The notes: generated by a model from the sequence alone, not told the origin. A stretch of 13,276 nt of DNA from an uncultured Eubacteriales bacterium (GCA_900545515.1 UQZA01000049.1:1-13276), one strand, 5' to 3'. Counted from the first letter of the stretch, positions 5,646 to 13,276 are shown. Made by a program: numbers and translations.

Positions 5646-5798
5646 GGCTGAATTCCCGATTTCCCAGGGCAGCAGCATTTCCTTTTTCCGTCCTGACGCG
5701 GGAGCGCCAGCGCGGTTACGGCGAAGCGCCATGGGATCTCATCACTTGCCGGTGGCAAGCGACACCGTGATTCCAGCTAGCCGCCGCCAGGCGGTCAC
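5646..5798 (-). other. Region downstream of recN with palindromes, no gene
   Basis: This is 153 bases between the recN stop and the next promoter. It contains TCACTTGCC/GGCAAGCGA (5742-5750 with 5754-5762, one G-U) around a three-base loop and a small GGCG-AAG-CGCC hairpin (5720-5730). Neither is followed by a U-run, so they may mark a weak recN-operon 3' end or be part of an intergenic repeat. No coding sequence is supported. Confidence 0.45.
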
Positions 5799-7454
5799 CT
5801 ACACCCCACTGGTGAGCATTTCCTCCGCGCTCTTCAGGGTTATCTCCGTAATGGACGCGCCCCCGATGATGCGGGCCAGCTCCAGCTTGCGCCCTTCCCG
5901 GTCCAAAGGCGTTACAGTGGTGTAGGTCCGTCCGTCCCGCTCCCCCTTGGCGATGAGCAGATGGGTATCTGCCAAGGCGGCAATCTGGGGCAGGTGGGTG
6001 ACGCAGAGAACCTGCTTGTTCCTGGCAACCGAGCGGAGCTTTTCCGCTACCTTCTGGGCAGCCCGGCCGGATACTCCGGTGTCCACCTCGTCAAAAATCA
6101 GCGTGGCCACCTGGTCCTGCTGGGCCAAGACGTTTTTCAGCGCCAGCATAATCCGGGCCAGCTCGCCGCCGGAGGCCACCTTGTTCATGGGCTTCAGAGC
6201 CTCGCCTACATTGGCCGACATGTAAAAGGCCACAGCGTCCGCCCCCATGGGGCCCAGCTCCGTCCTGGCAAACTGGCACTGGAACTGAACCCGGGGCATA
6301 TCCAGCTGCCGGAGCTCCTCCAGTATCCGGGCAGTCAGCCGCTCTGCCCCTGCTTGGCGGGCCTGCCGCAGGGCTTCGGCAGCTTCCCAGGCGGTTTGCT
6401 CCGCCCCCTGAAGCTTGGCTTTCAACCTGGCGATTTCATCGTCGGCAAATTCAATTTCATCCAGCTCCTTCTGGGCCTTGGCGAGATAATCCAGAATGTC
6501 CTGGCAGGAGGCGCCGTATTTCCGCCGGAGGCGGTGAATCACATCCAGACGGGACTCAATAGACTCCAGCTCCTCCCCGGAATAGGCAAAGTCCGCCCGC
6601 CGGTCCCGCAGCTCCTCCGCCACATCCTGAACCTGGTACATTAGATCCGCCACCCGGGCATGCAGCGCCTCCAGAGAGTCGTCAAACCGGCTCAGACGGG
6701 CCAGAGCTCGCTCTGCTCGGGTTAATAAAGCGGCAGCACCATCCGAGTCCTCATCCCCATAAAGTCCCGCCACAGCCTCATCCAAGCCGTCAGAGAGCTT
6801 CTCTGCATTTTGAAGGAGCTTCCGCCGGGCCTCCAGGGCCTCGTCCTCCCCGGGCTTTAGCTGGGCCCGGGAGATTTCTTCAATCTGAAACCTCAGGGAC
6901 TCCATCCGCCGGAGCTTCTCCCCCTCGTCCATGGTCAGCCGCTGAATGTCCCTGCGGAGGGCTGCTACTGCGTGAAATTTCTCTTCGTAACTGGCAAGCA
7001 GTGCCTCATTACCTGCAAAGGCGTCCAGATAGGTCAGGTGATACCCCTCATCAAAGAGCTGCTGAGAGTCCCTTTGGCCATGGATGTTGATGAGCTGAAG
7101 GCCCAGCTTCCGCAAAATGGAAACGGAAAGGAGCTGCCCGTTGACCCGGCAGACGTTCTTCCCATCCAGGTAAATCTCCCGCTGAATGAGAGTCTCCTCC
7201 TCATAGGGCACCCCGTTTTCCTGGAACCAGGGCAGCTCCGGTACCTGCCGGAACAGGGCCCGGACCGAGGCCTTGGCCGCACCCGTGCGGACCATATCCC
7301 GGTAGGCACGCTCCCCCAAAATGGCAGAGATGGCGTCAATTACAATGGATTTTCCTGCGCCGGTTTCACCGGTAAGGACGTTAAAGCCCTGGTTAAAGAC
7401 AATGTCCGCCTGCTCAATGACGGCGATGTTTTCAATATGCAGCACAGACAGCAC
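5799..7454 (-). CDS. recN: DNA repair protein RecN (SMC-like ATPase)
   Basis: 551 residues, the normal RecN length. RecN is a cytoplasmic SMC-family ATPase that binds DNA ends and promotes recombinational repair of double-strand breaks. The Walker A motif GETGAGKS is at 29-36. Long charged coiled-coil segments fill roughly 150-380. The ABC signature ASGGELARI starts at 427 and Walker B is LIFDEVDTG (452-460), followed by the THLPQIAA switch histidine region. The GTG at 7454 has AGGAGG eight bases upstream and gives the family's usual N terminus (MLSVLHIENIAVIE). It is the last gene of the dxs-tlyA-nadK-argR operon, the usual place in Clostridia and Bacillus. No LexA-like box was found directly upstream, as expected for an internal operon gene. 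Confidence 0.96.
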   Translation of the reverse strand: MLSVLHIENIAVIEQADIVFNQGFNVLTGETGAGKSIVIDAISAILGERAYRDMVRTGAAKASVRALFRQVPELPWFQENGVPYEEETLIQREIYLDGKNVCRVNGQLLSVSILRKLGLQLINIHGQRDSQQLFDEGYHLTYLDAFAGNEALLASYEEKFHAVAALRRDIQRLTMDEGEKLRRMESLRFQIEEISRAQLKPGEDEALEARRKLLQNAEKLSDGLDEAVAGLYGDEDSDGAAALLTRAERALARLSRFDDSLEALHARVADLMYQVQDVAEELRDRRADFAYSGEELESIESRLDVIHRLRRKYGASCQDILDYLAKAQKELDEIEFADDEIARLKAKLQGAEQTAWEAAEALRQARQAGAERLTARILEELRQLDMPRVQFQCQFARTELGPMGADAVAFYMSANVGEALKPMNKVASGGELARIMLALKNVLAQQDQVATLIFDEVDTGVSGRAAQKVAEKLRSVARNKQVLCVTHLPQIAALADTHLLIAKGERDGRTYTTVTPLDREGRKLELARIIGGASITEITLKSAEEMLTSGV

Positions 7455-7466
7455 GGCACATTCCTC

Positions 7467-7904
7467 CTATGCATCTTCCCCCGGCTCCCGGAACTCCTCA
7501 GACGCAGCAGTCTCTTCCTCAGGCTTTCCCGCCCTCCAGAGAAGCAGCACGCCACATATGCAAGTTACAATCAGCACCAGGGCAGCCAGCCCCCGCACCA
7601 GACCGGGAATGGGGAACACACCGGCAAGCACAATAACCGCCAAATGGAATACCGCCGCGGCAAAGATGGCGCTCATCACCTTTCTGATCCAGTACACAAT
7701 CCCCAAAAGGCGTTCTGTTTTGTCAGCCTGCTCCAGACGCCCCTCCCCTAGGACGGCGCAGCCCTGGCCTACCAGCAGCAGACAGGACAAAATTACGGCC
7801 TCCACCAACGGGTCCCAGGGCAAGAACAGGAAAAGCAACGCTGTAAGCAGCTGTGCCAACAGGGAGGCGGCGTATATGCCGCCGATCCACAGGATGTTCT
7901 TCAT
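7467..7904 (-). CDS. Small four-helix membrane protein of unknown function
   Basis: 145 residues, not recognised as a named family. Four hydrophobic segments are seen at about 5-28, 33-52, 76-96 and 103-123, joined by short polar loops (EGRLEQADKTERL between helices 2 and 3). A charged, Glu-rich C-terminal tail (KPEEETAASEEFREPGEDA) is probably cytoplasmic. ATG 7904 has TAAGGAGG eight bases upstream, and the site overlaps the argR stop; the stop lies within the recN ribosome site. It sits between argR and recN in the operon, so it is co-expressed with both. No catalytic or transport motif is visible. It could be a lineage-specific envelope protein. Confidence 0.8.
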   Translation of the reverse strand: MKNILWIGGIYAASLLAQLLTALLFLFLPWDPLVEAVILSCLLLVGQGCAVLGEGRLEQADKTERLLGIVYWIRKVMSAIFAAAVFHLAVIVLAGVFPIPGLVRGLAALVLIVTCICGVLLLWRAGKPEEETAASEEFREPGEDA

Positions 7905-7917
7905 GGCAAGGTCCTCC

Positions 7918-8370
7918 TTATGCCAGCAGATTCTTGATCTCTCCGCAGAAGGCGGCAGCGGCATTGTTGTCCCGCATAACCAAAAACACGGTGTCATCGC
8001 CGGCCAGCGTCCCCACTACCACAGACATATTCATGGCGTCCACCGCCGATGCAGCGGCAGAGGCCAGACCCGGCATGGTTTTGATGATGATAATATTTTG
8101 AGCATAGTCAAAGCTGGTGATGCACTCCCGGAAGATGGTGTTCAGCCGGGCGGAGAAGGTCCCCGCCCCATCCTTGGCCGAGGCGGTATAGCGGTATGTT
8201 CCAAAGGAGGTCAGCTCCTTGACAACCCGGAGCTCCTTGATGTCTCTGGAAATGGTGGCCTGGGTACTGTAAAATCCTTCATCCTGGAGCGCTTCCAGAA
8301 GCTGTTCCTGGGTCTCGATATCACGGGTCGATATAATCTCCATGATCTTGGCCTGTCTCTGGGTCTTCAT
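7918..8370 (-). CDS. argR: Arginine repressor ArgR/AhrC
   Basis: 150 residues, typical of the ArgR family. The protein senses L-arginine as a hexamer and controls arginine biosynthesis and catabolism genes. The N-terminal winged-helix domain carries STQATISRDIKEL (35-47), the recognition helix region. The C-terminal oligomerisation and arginine-binding core has GTLAGDDT (120-127) with the Asp125-Asp126 pair that contacts arginine in known structures. ATG 8370 has AAAGGAG eight bases upstream, overlapping the nadK stop. A longer in-frame extension to 8418 would read into nadK and lacks family similarity. Position between nadK and recN is standard for Firmicutes. Confidence 0.95.
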   Translation of the reverse strand: MKTQRQAKIMEIISTRDIETQEQLLEALQDEGFYSTQATISRDIKELRVVKELTSFGTYRYTASAKDGAGTFSARLNTIFRECITSFDYAQNIIIIKTMPGLASAAASAVDAMNMSVVVGTLAGDDTVFLVMRDNNAAAAFCGEIKNLLA

Positions 8371-8383
8371 ATGCACTGCTCCT

Positions 8384-9247
8384 TTACAGATTCCTGAATT
8401 TGTGATTGACAATGTCAAAAAAGCTCCGGTCTTTCAGTCGGACCAGTTGAGTTTCATAGGGAGAGCAGGCCACCTGGACCGTATCCCCGGCGCCCAGCCG
8501 GATGGCGCGTCCGCCGTCAACGGACAAAAAGGCATTCCGTTTCCCGGACCGCTCCAGCCGCACGGAGATGACCCGCCGGTCAGAAGTCACGATGGGACGG
8601 CTTTGCACATCGTGGGCGCAGATGGGGGTGATGACCATCACACCAGCCTCCGGCTCCACCACCGGGCCACCGGCAGAGAGGCTGTAGGCTGTGGAGCCTG
8701 TGGGGGTGGCGATGACCACGCCGTCCCCCCCAAATTCCATGGCCTGAACCTGGTCGCAGTACACCGCCAAGCGCACCACCCGGGCCACCGCGCCCTTGGT
8801 GATCACCACGTCGTTGAGGCATGTCTCCCGCTGCAGGACATTTCCATCCCGGGTGACCATGACATCCAGCATTTTCCGGCGTTCAATCTCATATTCTCCC
8901 GCCGCAATCCGCCGCAGGAGCTGCAGCTCTGTGCTTTCCAGCTCCGCAATGAAGCCCACGGTGCCGATGTTGACGCCCAGCACCGGGACGTTGGACCGGG
9001 TGGCAGCCTTGGAGGCGTGGAGGATGGTTCCGTCCCCGCCAAAACAGACCAGCATGTCCGCCCCAGGCAGCTCTTGCTCCAAATTGGAAAACACCACACC
9101 ACGGGGCAGGTCCAGTCCTCTGTCCACATCAAAGGGCAGACAAATCCTGGTTTCCATTCCGGCGGAAGCCAGATAGCTCTGGGCCGTCAAAACAAATTTA
9201 AAGCTCTTATCCCGGTAGGGATTGGGTGTCAGAACAATTTTTTTCAA
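8384..9247 (-). CDS. nadK: NAD kinase
   Basis: 287 residues. The enzyme phosphorylates NAD+ to NADP+ with ATP or polyphosphate, in the cytoplasm. GGDGT (70-74) holds the catalytic Asp72, LNDVVI has the Asn145-Asp146 pair that binds NAD ribose, and TPTGSTAYSLSAGGP (181-195) is the conserved glycine-rich segment. I chose TTG 9247 because GGGAGG lies nine bases upstream and the protein then begins MKKIVLTPNP, as in homologues. Upstream codons to 9307 read through the end of tlyA. The start is five bases after the tlyA stop, in a tight operon. NADP supply fits with the neighbouring isoprenoid gene, which uses reductive steps later in the pathway. Confidence 0.95.
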   Translation of the reverse strand: MKKIVLTPNPYRDKSFKFVLTAQSYLASAGMETRICLPFDVDRGLDLPRGVVFSNLEQELPGADMLVCFGGDGTILHASKAATRSNVPVLGVNIGTVGFIAELESTELQLLRRIAAGEYEIERRKMLDVMVTRDGNVLQRETCLNDVVITKGAVARVVRLAVYCDQVQAMEFGGDGVVIATPTGSTAYSLSAGGPVVEPEAGVMVITPICAHDVQSRPIVTSDRRVISVRLERSGKRNAFLSVDGGRAIRLGAGDTVQVACSPYETQLVRLKDRSFFDIVNHKFRNL

Positions 9248-9252
9248 TCGGA

Positions 9253-10056
9253 TCAACCTCCCAACGCGCCATGGGCGGCGGCCACAATGGCGGCGGTATC
9301 CGGGCAAATTCCCTCCCGGGATTCCCGGGTCAGGTGAGCCAGAAATTCAATGTTTCCCTCCGGTCCCTTGACCGGGGAGAAGGTGAGGCCTAAAATGGCA
9401 AACTCCAGCTGCCGGGCCAGCTCCACAAAGCCGTCCAGCACCTGCCGGTGGACCTCCGGGTCCCGAACGACCCCTTTCTTGCCAACCTTTTCCTTCCCAG
9501 CTTCAAACTGAGGCTTGATGAGGCAAAGCACCTGCCCGGATGGCTTCAGAAGGGCCCGGATCGCAGGCAGGACAATTCGCAGAGAAATGAAGGACACATC
9601 CACCACCGACAGATCCAGAGGCTGCCCCAGGTCCTCCGGCTTGACATACCGGATGTTGGTTCGCTCCATGGTTACAACCCGGGGATCGGACCGGATGGAC
9701 CAGGCCAGCTGGCCATAGCCCACATCGATGGCGAAGACCTTGGCCGCCCCGTGCTGCAGGAGGCAGTCGGTGAAGCCACCGGTGGAGGCTCCGGAATCGC
9801 TGCACACAAAGCCGGTGGGATCCACGCCGAAATCCCGAAGGGCTTTGGCCAGCTTCAGCCCACCCCGGCTCACATAGGGGCAGGCATCTCCCCGGACCTC
9901 AATGGCGGCATCGTGCAGAAAGGAAGCGCCGGCCTTGTCCGCCTTTTGGTTGTCCACATACACCTGGCCGCTCATGATAAGGGCCTGGGCCTTGCTCCGC
10001 GTCTCCGCCAGGCCCCGCTCTACCAGCAGCATGTCCAGCCGCTCCTTATTTTTCAC
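9253..10056 (-). CDS. tlyA: TlyA/YqxC-type rRNA 2'-O-methyltransferase
   Basis: 267 residues: an N-terminal S4 RNA-binding domain (5-62) and an FtsJ/RrmJ-like SAM-dependent methyltransferase domain. TlyA in mycobacteria 2'-O-methylates a 16S and a 23S rRNA cytidine; shorter TlyA forms act on 23S only, and which form this is was not settled. YVSRGGLKL (61-69) carries the first lysine, DSGASTGGFTD (87-97) is the SAM loop, VVDVSF holds Asp153, LIKPQFE has Lys181, and Glu237 lies in NIEFLAHL. These match the K-D-K-E catalytic set. GTG 10056 has GGAGG nine bases upstream and overlaps the dxs stop by 11 bases. Once annotated as a haemolysin; that role is doubtful. Confidence 0.93.
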   Translation of the reverse strand: MKNKERLDMLLVERGLAETRSKAQALIMSGQVYVDNQKADKAGASFLHDAAIEVRGDACPYVSRGGLKLAKALRDFGVDPTGFVCSDSGASTGGFTDCLLQHGAAKVFAIDVGYGQLAWSIRSDPRVVTMERTNIRYVKPEDLGQPLDLSVVDVSFISLRIVLPAIRALLKPSGQVLCLIKPQFEAGKEKVGKKGVVRDPEVHRQVLDGFVELARQLEFAILGLTFSPVKGPEGNIEFLAHLTRESREGICPDTAAIVAAAHGALGG

Positions 10057-11893
10057 GGCGCACAACCTCCTCCGCCCGCCGGACAATGGATGCGGTGTCC
10101 AGGCTCAATGCATGATACAGCTCCGGCAAGGAGCCATGGGTCACAAAGCGGTCTCCAATGTTCTGACCGCTGTAAACAACGGGAATCCCCCGTTGGCTCA
10201 GCTTTTCAATGATCTCGTATCCTACGCTGCCCACACCCTCGGCCTCCTCCACCACCAGAAGCCGGCCCGTTTTGCGCACAGAGGTGGAAATGGCCTCCAT
10301 ATCCAGGGGCTTGATGGTCCGCAGGCGCAGAACCTCTGCCTCAATCCCCCGCTCCGCCAGCTGCTCAGCCGCCGGGATCACTTGGTTGATCATGGTGCCG
10401 TAGGTGATCAGGGTGATGTCCCGTCCCACCCGGAACAGGGTTTCCCGTCCCCCTGTAAGGAAAGCGCCGTCGCCACCTCTGGGGTAACGAATGGCAACCG
10501 GGCCGCTGCACTTCTGCACAGACCACTGGAGCATCTCCCGAAGCTCCGCCCGGCAGCCGGGACACAGAATTGTAAGACCGGGCACCTGACGGAGAAAGCC
10601 CACATCAAACAGGCCGTGGTGGGTCTCTCCGTCCTCGCCCACCAGCCCCGCCCGGTCCACGGCAAAAATCACATGGAGGTGGAGCATGGCCACGTCCTGA
10701 AGGATCATGTCGTAGGCTCGCTGGAGAAAGGTAGAGTAAATGGCCACCACGGGGATCATCCCCGCCTTGGCAAGGCCCCCGGCCATGGAAACGGCATGGC
10801 CCTCGGCAATGCCCACGTCAAAGGTCCGGTTGGGGTAAGCTGCTTCGAAGGCAGTGAGGCCGGTACCGGCAGGCATGGCGGCCGTAATGGCACACAGCCT
10901 CGGCTCCTGCCTTCCCAATTGGAGCATAGTATCTCCAAAGGTATCTGAAAATGTCAGCGCCGAGGCGCTCCGCAGGGCTCCTGTGGCCTGGTCAAAGGGC
11001 CCCACACCGTGGAACTGGCTGGGGTGCTCCTCTGCCGGTCCGTAGCCCTTTCCTTTTTTGGTGATGACATGGAACACCACCGGGCATTGAAGGCCCCTGG
11101 CCACCCGAAGCAAATAAATCATCCGCTTCAGATCATGGCCGTCCACCGGCCCAATATAGGTAAAGCCCATATCCTCAAAGAGGGTGGTATCTAAGAGGCG
11201 GTTTTTCATCCAGGTTTTCATCCGGTGGGTCAGTTGATAGAGGAACTTCCCTCCGGGGATTCGGTTGGTCACAGACCGGTAAACCCGCTTGATCCCAAAG
11301 TACCCCGGGCGGGTGCGGAGCTTGGACAGATGGTGGGCTACGCCCCCCACGTTGTGAGCGATGGACATTTCGTTGTCATTCAGGATGACAATCAGAGGTT
11401 CATGGCTGGCTCCGGCATCGTTCAGCCCCTCATAGGCCAGGCCGCCAGTGGTTGCCCCGTCCCCAATGAGGGCAAGGACGCTGTAATGTTCCTTTTGCAG
11501 GGTCCTGGCCCGGGCCATGCCCAAGGCAACGGACACCGAATTGGAGGCATGTCCTGCCACAAAAGCGTCTGTTATGCTCTCAGAAGGCTTGGGGAAACCG
11601 GCAATGCCGCCAAAACGCCGCAGAGAAGAAAATTGATCTCTGCGGTCGGTGAGAATTTTATGAATATAGGACTGGTGGCCCACATCAAAGACCAGACGGT
11701 CCACCTTGGTATCAAAGACAGTCTCCAGGGCCACGGACAACTCCACCACACCCAGGTTGGAGGCCAAATGGCCGCCGGTCTGGGCTACGTTTGACACCAA
11801 GAACTGGCGAAGCTCGTCACAAAGCTGGGCCTGCTCCACCTGGCTCAAACGCACCAAATCCTCATGGCCCTGTATACGCTCCAGAATATTCAA
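10046..11893 (-). CDS. dxs: 1-deoxy-D-xylulose-5-phosphate synthase
   Basis: A thiamine-diphosphate enzyme that condenses pyruvate and glyceraldehyde 3-phosphate in the first step of the MEP isoprenoid pathway. Numbered from the TTG at 11905 (subtract 4 for 11893): GGHLASN near 44-50, the TPP/Mg motif GDGATTGG (148-155) with NDN (176-178), DVGIAEGH with catalytic Glu368, FLQRAYDM with Arg395, and DRAGLVGEDGETHHG (417-431) with the substrate histidine. A C-terminal transketolase domain closes the protein. Length ~615 aa is normal. No clear ribosome site precedes either in-frame TTG (11905, directly after the oapA stop, or 11893). I prefer 11893 because MNILERIQGHEDLVRLS resembles the usual DXS start. 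Translation probably depends on coupling to oapA. Confidence 0.95.
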   Translation of the reverse strand: MNILERIQGHEDLVRLSQVEQAQLCDELRQFLVSNVAQTGGHLASNLGVVELSVALETVFDTKVDRLVFDVGHQSYIHKILTDRRDQFSSLRRFGGIAGFPKPSESITDAFVAGHASNSVSVALGMARARTLQKEHYSVLALIGDGATTGGLAYEGLNDAGASHEPLIVILNDNEMSIAHNVGGVAHHLSKLRTRPGYFGIKRVYRSVTNRIPGGKFLYQLTHRMKTWMKNRLLDTTLFEDMGFTYIGPVDGHDLKRMIYLLRVARGLQCPVVFHVITKKGKGYGPAEEHPSQFHGVGPFDQATGALRSASALTFSDTFGDTMLQLGRQEPRLCAITAAMPAGTGLTAFEAAYPNRTFDVGIAEGHAVSMAGGLAKAGMIPVVAIYSTFLQRAYDMILQDVAMLHLHVIFAVDRAGLVGEDGETHHGLFDVGFLRQVPGLTILCPGCRAELREMLQWSVQKCSGPVAIRYPRGGDGAFLTGGRETLFRVGRDITLITYGTMINQVIPAAEQLAERGIEAEVLRLRTIKPLDMEAISTSVRKTGRLLVVEEAEGVGSVGYEIIEKLSQRGIPVVYSGQNIGDRFVTHGSLPELYHALSLDTASIVRRAEEVVRREK

Positions 11894-11906
11894 AGTACCA
11901 CACAAC

Positions 11907-12518
11907 CTACTTACTTTTTTTCCCGCCTCTCACAGGCAACAGCAATTGAGGAATGCACTTCAGCCAGTGGATGACTTTACCGGCTGAAAACACAATGGAT
12001 GTACACGAATGCATCGCCATAGACTTTCCCAGAGCCTTCCCGCCTACGGTGAGACCTGCTACCAGAGCAGACATGGCCAAGCTCACCAAGCTCCCGGCAG
12101 ACCACTGAAAGGCAGTCAGGATTTCCCCGGCAATGGTGGCCGCCGCCGCGCCGGACACGACGCCGCAAATATCCCCGATGACATCGTTGCAGATGGATGC
12201 AACCCGGTCTGCATGGCGCAGAAGCATGATGCACTCTGCCGCACCCGGTACCTTTTTGGCTGCCATGGAATGGAAGGGCTTCTCCTCTGCGGAGGTTACG
12301 GCCACGCCAATGATATCAAAAAGAATGCCCAGCAGGACGATGAACAGCAAAATGAGAAATGCCACAAGCATTCCCGAGGAGGCCATCAAACTGGAGGACG
12401 TGAAAGAAATTGTTCCGGAAATTATAATTGTCAGAAAGAAAATGGTGATAACCCAACGGAGGTTGGACTTTTTATTCTTTTTGTCCGGCTTCCCTCCGGG
12501 GCGGTCCGTCTTCGCCAA
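11907..12518 (-). CDS. oapA: OLE-associated membrane protein OapA
   Basis: 203 residues with about four membrane helices (near 21-40, 49-72, 116-135 and 141-165), a basic N-terminal tail (KPDKKNKKSNLRW) and a basic C terminus. It contains NDVIGD, with Asp112 and Asp116 forming the DxxxD motif described for OapA, the protein that carries OLE RNA to the membrane in Bacillus halodurans. It sits directly after the predicted OLE RNA and before dxs, the reported OLE-oapA context. I choose TTG 12518 because AAAGGAG lies eight bases upstream; the longer frame to 12659 reads backwards into the RNA and has no membrane-protein character. The stop is two bases before the first dxs TTG. Family recognition is from memory, supported by motif and context. 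Confidence 0.85.
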   Translation of the reverse strand: MAKTDRPGGKPDKKNKKSNLRWVITIFFLTIIISGTISFTSSSLMASSGMLVAFLILLFIVLLGILFDIIGVAVTSAEEKPFHSMAAKKVPGAAECIMLLRHADRVASICNDVIGDICGVVSGAAAATIAGEILTAFQWSAGSLVSLAMSALVAGLTVGGKALGKSMAMHSCTSIVFSAGKVIHWLKCIPQLLLPVRGGKKSK

Positions 12519-12550
12519 TGGAAAAACTCCTTTGACTGTAAAAATGAAAA

Positions 12551-13160
12551 AGAGACGGCGGCAGACAAGATAAATCTTACGGCTTAGGTCGGGTTGGATT
12601 TCCCCAGTGAGAACCCCCCGTTGCCGAAGGGGCGGTTTCCCTTTGATCCCGCCGGCCAAATGTTACCAAAATGGCTACCCGATTGCCACTGAGTCCGTAC
12701 TGCAATCCCCTGTCTGCCGGTTACAGCCTAGGTGTTTTCCACCGCAGCCCAATCCAACTCTTAGCCTCTTTTGCAGATAAGGTTTCCGGGGCAATAGCGG
12801 TCTGGTCCTTGGCCACGAACCGAGACGCTTGTCTCCCCTTCCCCGCTTATCCACGCAAGGCAGGCTACTCTGCACACAGCACACGATTCTGCGCACCGCA
12901 ATGCAGGTTCATACCTGCTTCGTACGCGGTCTTTGGAAGCCAAAGGCTGCGCAACAGCCGTCGCACAATAGCAGGTCTCCACGGAAACCGGGTCGGATAC
13001 TCCATGCCATTGGAGTGCGCCCGGGATCCTTAACCCCCAGCACCCACCCTAAACTGGGCGTAAAAAGCAGGCACCAGGGACTTCATCGATATGCCCTTCA
13101 AAGGATTTTTAGGCCCTTCCTGGGAGCTGGCTGTTCTGACTAGGATACTGCGCCGTCTCT
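12551..13160 (-). ncRNA. ole: OLE RNA (ornate large extremophilic RNA)
   Basis: A ~610-nt segment without a credible gene on either strand, lying between its own promoter and oapA. The 5' end AGAGACGGCG (13160-13151) is perfectly complementary to the 3' end CGCCGTCTCT (12560-12551), closing the whole RNA by a 10-bp stem, followed by TTTTTCATTTTT. Internal hairpins include ACTCCA/TGGAGT (12999-13016), GCAGGT/ACCTGC (12903-12918), CTTTGG/CCAAAG (12931-12945), GGCTG/CAGCC (12945-12959) and GAGAC/GTCTC (12822-12835). OLE RNAs are ~600 nt, occur in some extremophilic and anaerobic Firmicutes, form membrane ribonucleoproteins with OapA and aid tolerance to cold, alcohol and Mg2+ stress, and lie beside oapA and dxs. 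Length, closing stem and neighbours all agree. I did not match conserved internal motifs base by base. Confidence 0.88.
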
Positions 13161-13163
13161 TAT

Positions 13164-13192
13164 ATCTTAACACAACTTACATGAATATACAA
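13164..13192 (-). promoter_or_regulatory. Promoter of OLE RNA and the oapA-dxs operon
   Basis: On the minus strand TTGTAT (13192-13187) and TAAGAT (13169-13164) are separated by 17 bases. The predicted start (about 13160-13157) coincides with the first base of the closing stem of the RNA. The flanking DNA is AT-rich, unlike the rest of the window. Confidence 0.75.
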
Positions 13193-13276
13193 GCGGTTAT
13201 GCAAAAATTTTGAAAAAAACTGGGCGCGTTGCAAAATGTGGCAAAATGAAGTATTAGCGCGAGGAGAAAAATAAAA
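13193..13276. other. AT-rich upstream region, no gene
   Basis: No coding sequence is seen. GCAAAATG is repeated ten bases apart (13231-13238 and 13241-13248). On the plus strand GAGGAG (13261-13266) near the window end could be the ribosome site of a divergent gene starting just outside. Confidence 0.4.

Noticed and set aside
12519..12659. N-terminal extension of OapA upstream of 12518
   Set aside because: It reads into the OLE RNA 3' part, and AAAGGAG sits just before TTG 12518.
12671..13033. Plus-strand open frame of about 120 codons across the OLE region
   Set aside because: No ribosome site, no recognisable protein pattern, and the segment is full of hairpins with paired ends, which fits a structured RNA better.
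12551..13160. Possibility that the structured RNA is RNase P RNA, tmRNA or a group II intron
   Set aside because: I found no GAGGAAAGUCC-type RNase P box, no tRNA-like CCA end with TTCGA loop, and no domain V motif or reverse transcriptase; size and neighbours fit OLE instead.

Overview
The window is GC-rich with almost all genes on the minus strand. It looks like a chromosomal segment of an anaerobic Clostridia species, probably of the Oscillospiraceae / Flavonifractor / Oscillibacter type. The basis is the order dxs-tlyA-nadK-argR-recN, strong GGAGG ribosome sites, a tyrosyl T-box leader and an OLE RNA locus. No tRNA, rRNA, CRISPR array or insertion sequence was seen. The genus is an inference from general character only.

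Right part, read right to left on the minus strand. A sigma-A-type promoter (13164-13192) drives a structured RNA of about 610 nt (12551-13160). I identify it as OLE RNA. Its first and last ten bases pair perfectly, and the gene after it encodes a 203-aa membrane protein with a DxxxD motif, which fits the OLE-associated protein OapA. A tightly packed operon follows: dxs (isoprenoid precursors), tlyA (rRNA 2'-O-methyltransferase), nadK (NADP synthesis), argR (arginine repressor), a small four-helix membrane protein, and recN (DNA repair). Gaps are a few bases or small overlaps, and five of these starts are TTG or GTG.

Middle part (3010-5645). A new transcription unit begins after recN with a near-consensus promoter that carries a short dyad in its spacer. 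Its leader holds a 5' hairpin with a U-tract, a 16-codon basic leader peptide with a good ribosome site, and nested inverted repeats that can either leave free or cover the ribosome site of the next gene. The genes are a double-domain GNAT acetyltransferase and, overlapping it, a 490-aa fusion of a RimJ/L-like GNAT with a NAT_N/GNAT_C-type acyltransferase. This looks like a regulated, possibly drug- or stress-responsive acetyltransferase operon and is the least conventional part of the window.

Left part (1-2792). A consensus promoter leads into a T-box leader whose specifier codon is UAC (Tyr). No antiterminator or terminator follows. The leader runs straight into another two-domain GNAT gene, which overlaps tyrS by four bases. 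Just past the tyrS stop is the C-terminal half of yet another GNAT gene, lacking its start. On the plus strand, at the window edge, the last 50 codons of a probable type I restriction HsdR subunit converge on this unit, with a GC-rich stem-loop between them.

The right half is a conserved housekeeping block. The left half has accumulated GNAT domains (five apparently intact plus one broken) around tyrS, each with unusual leader or junction structures.
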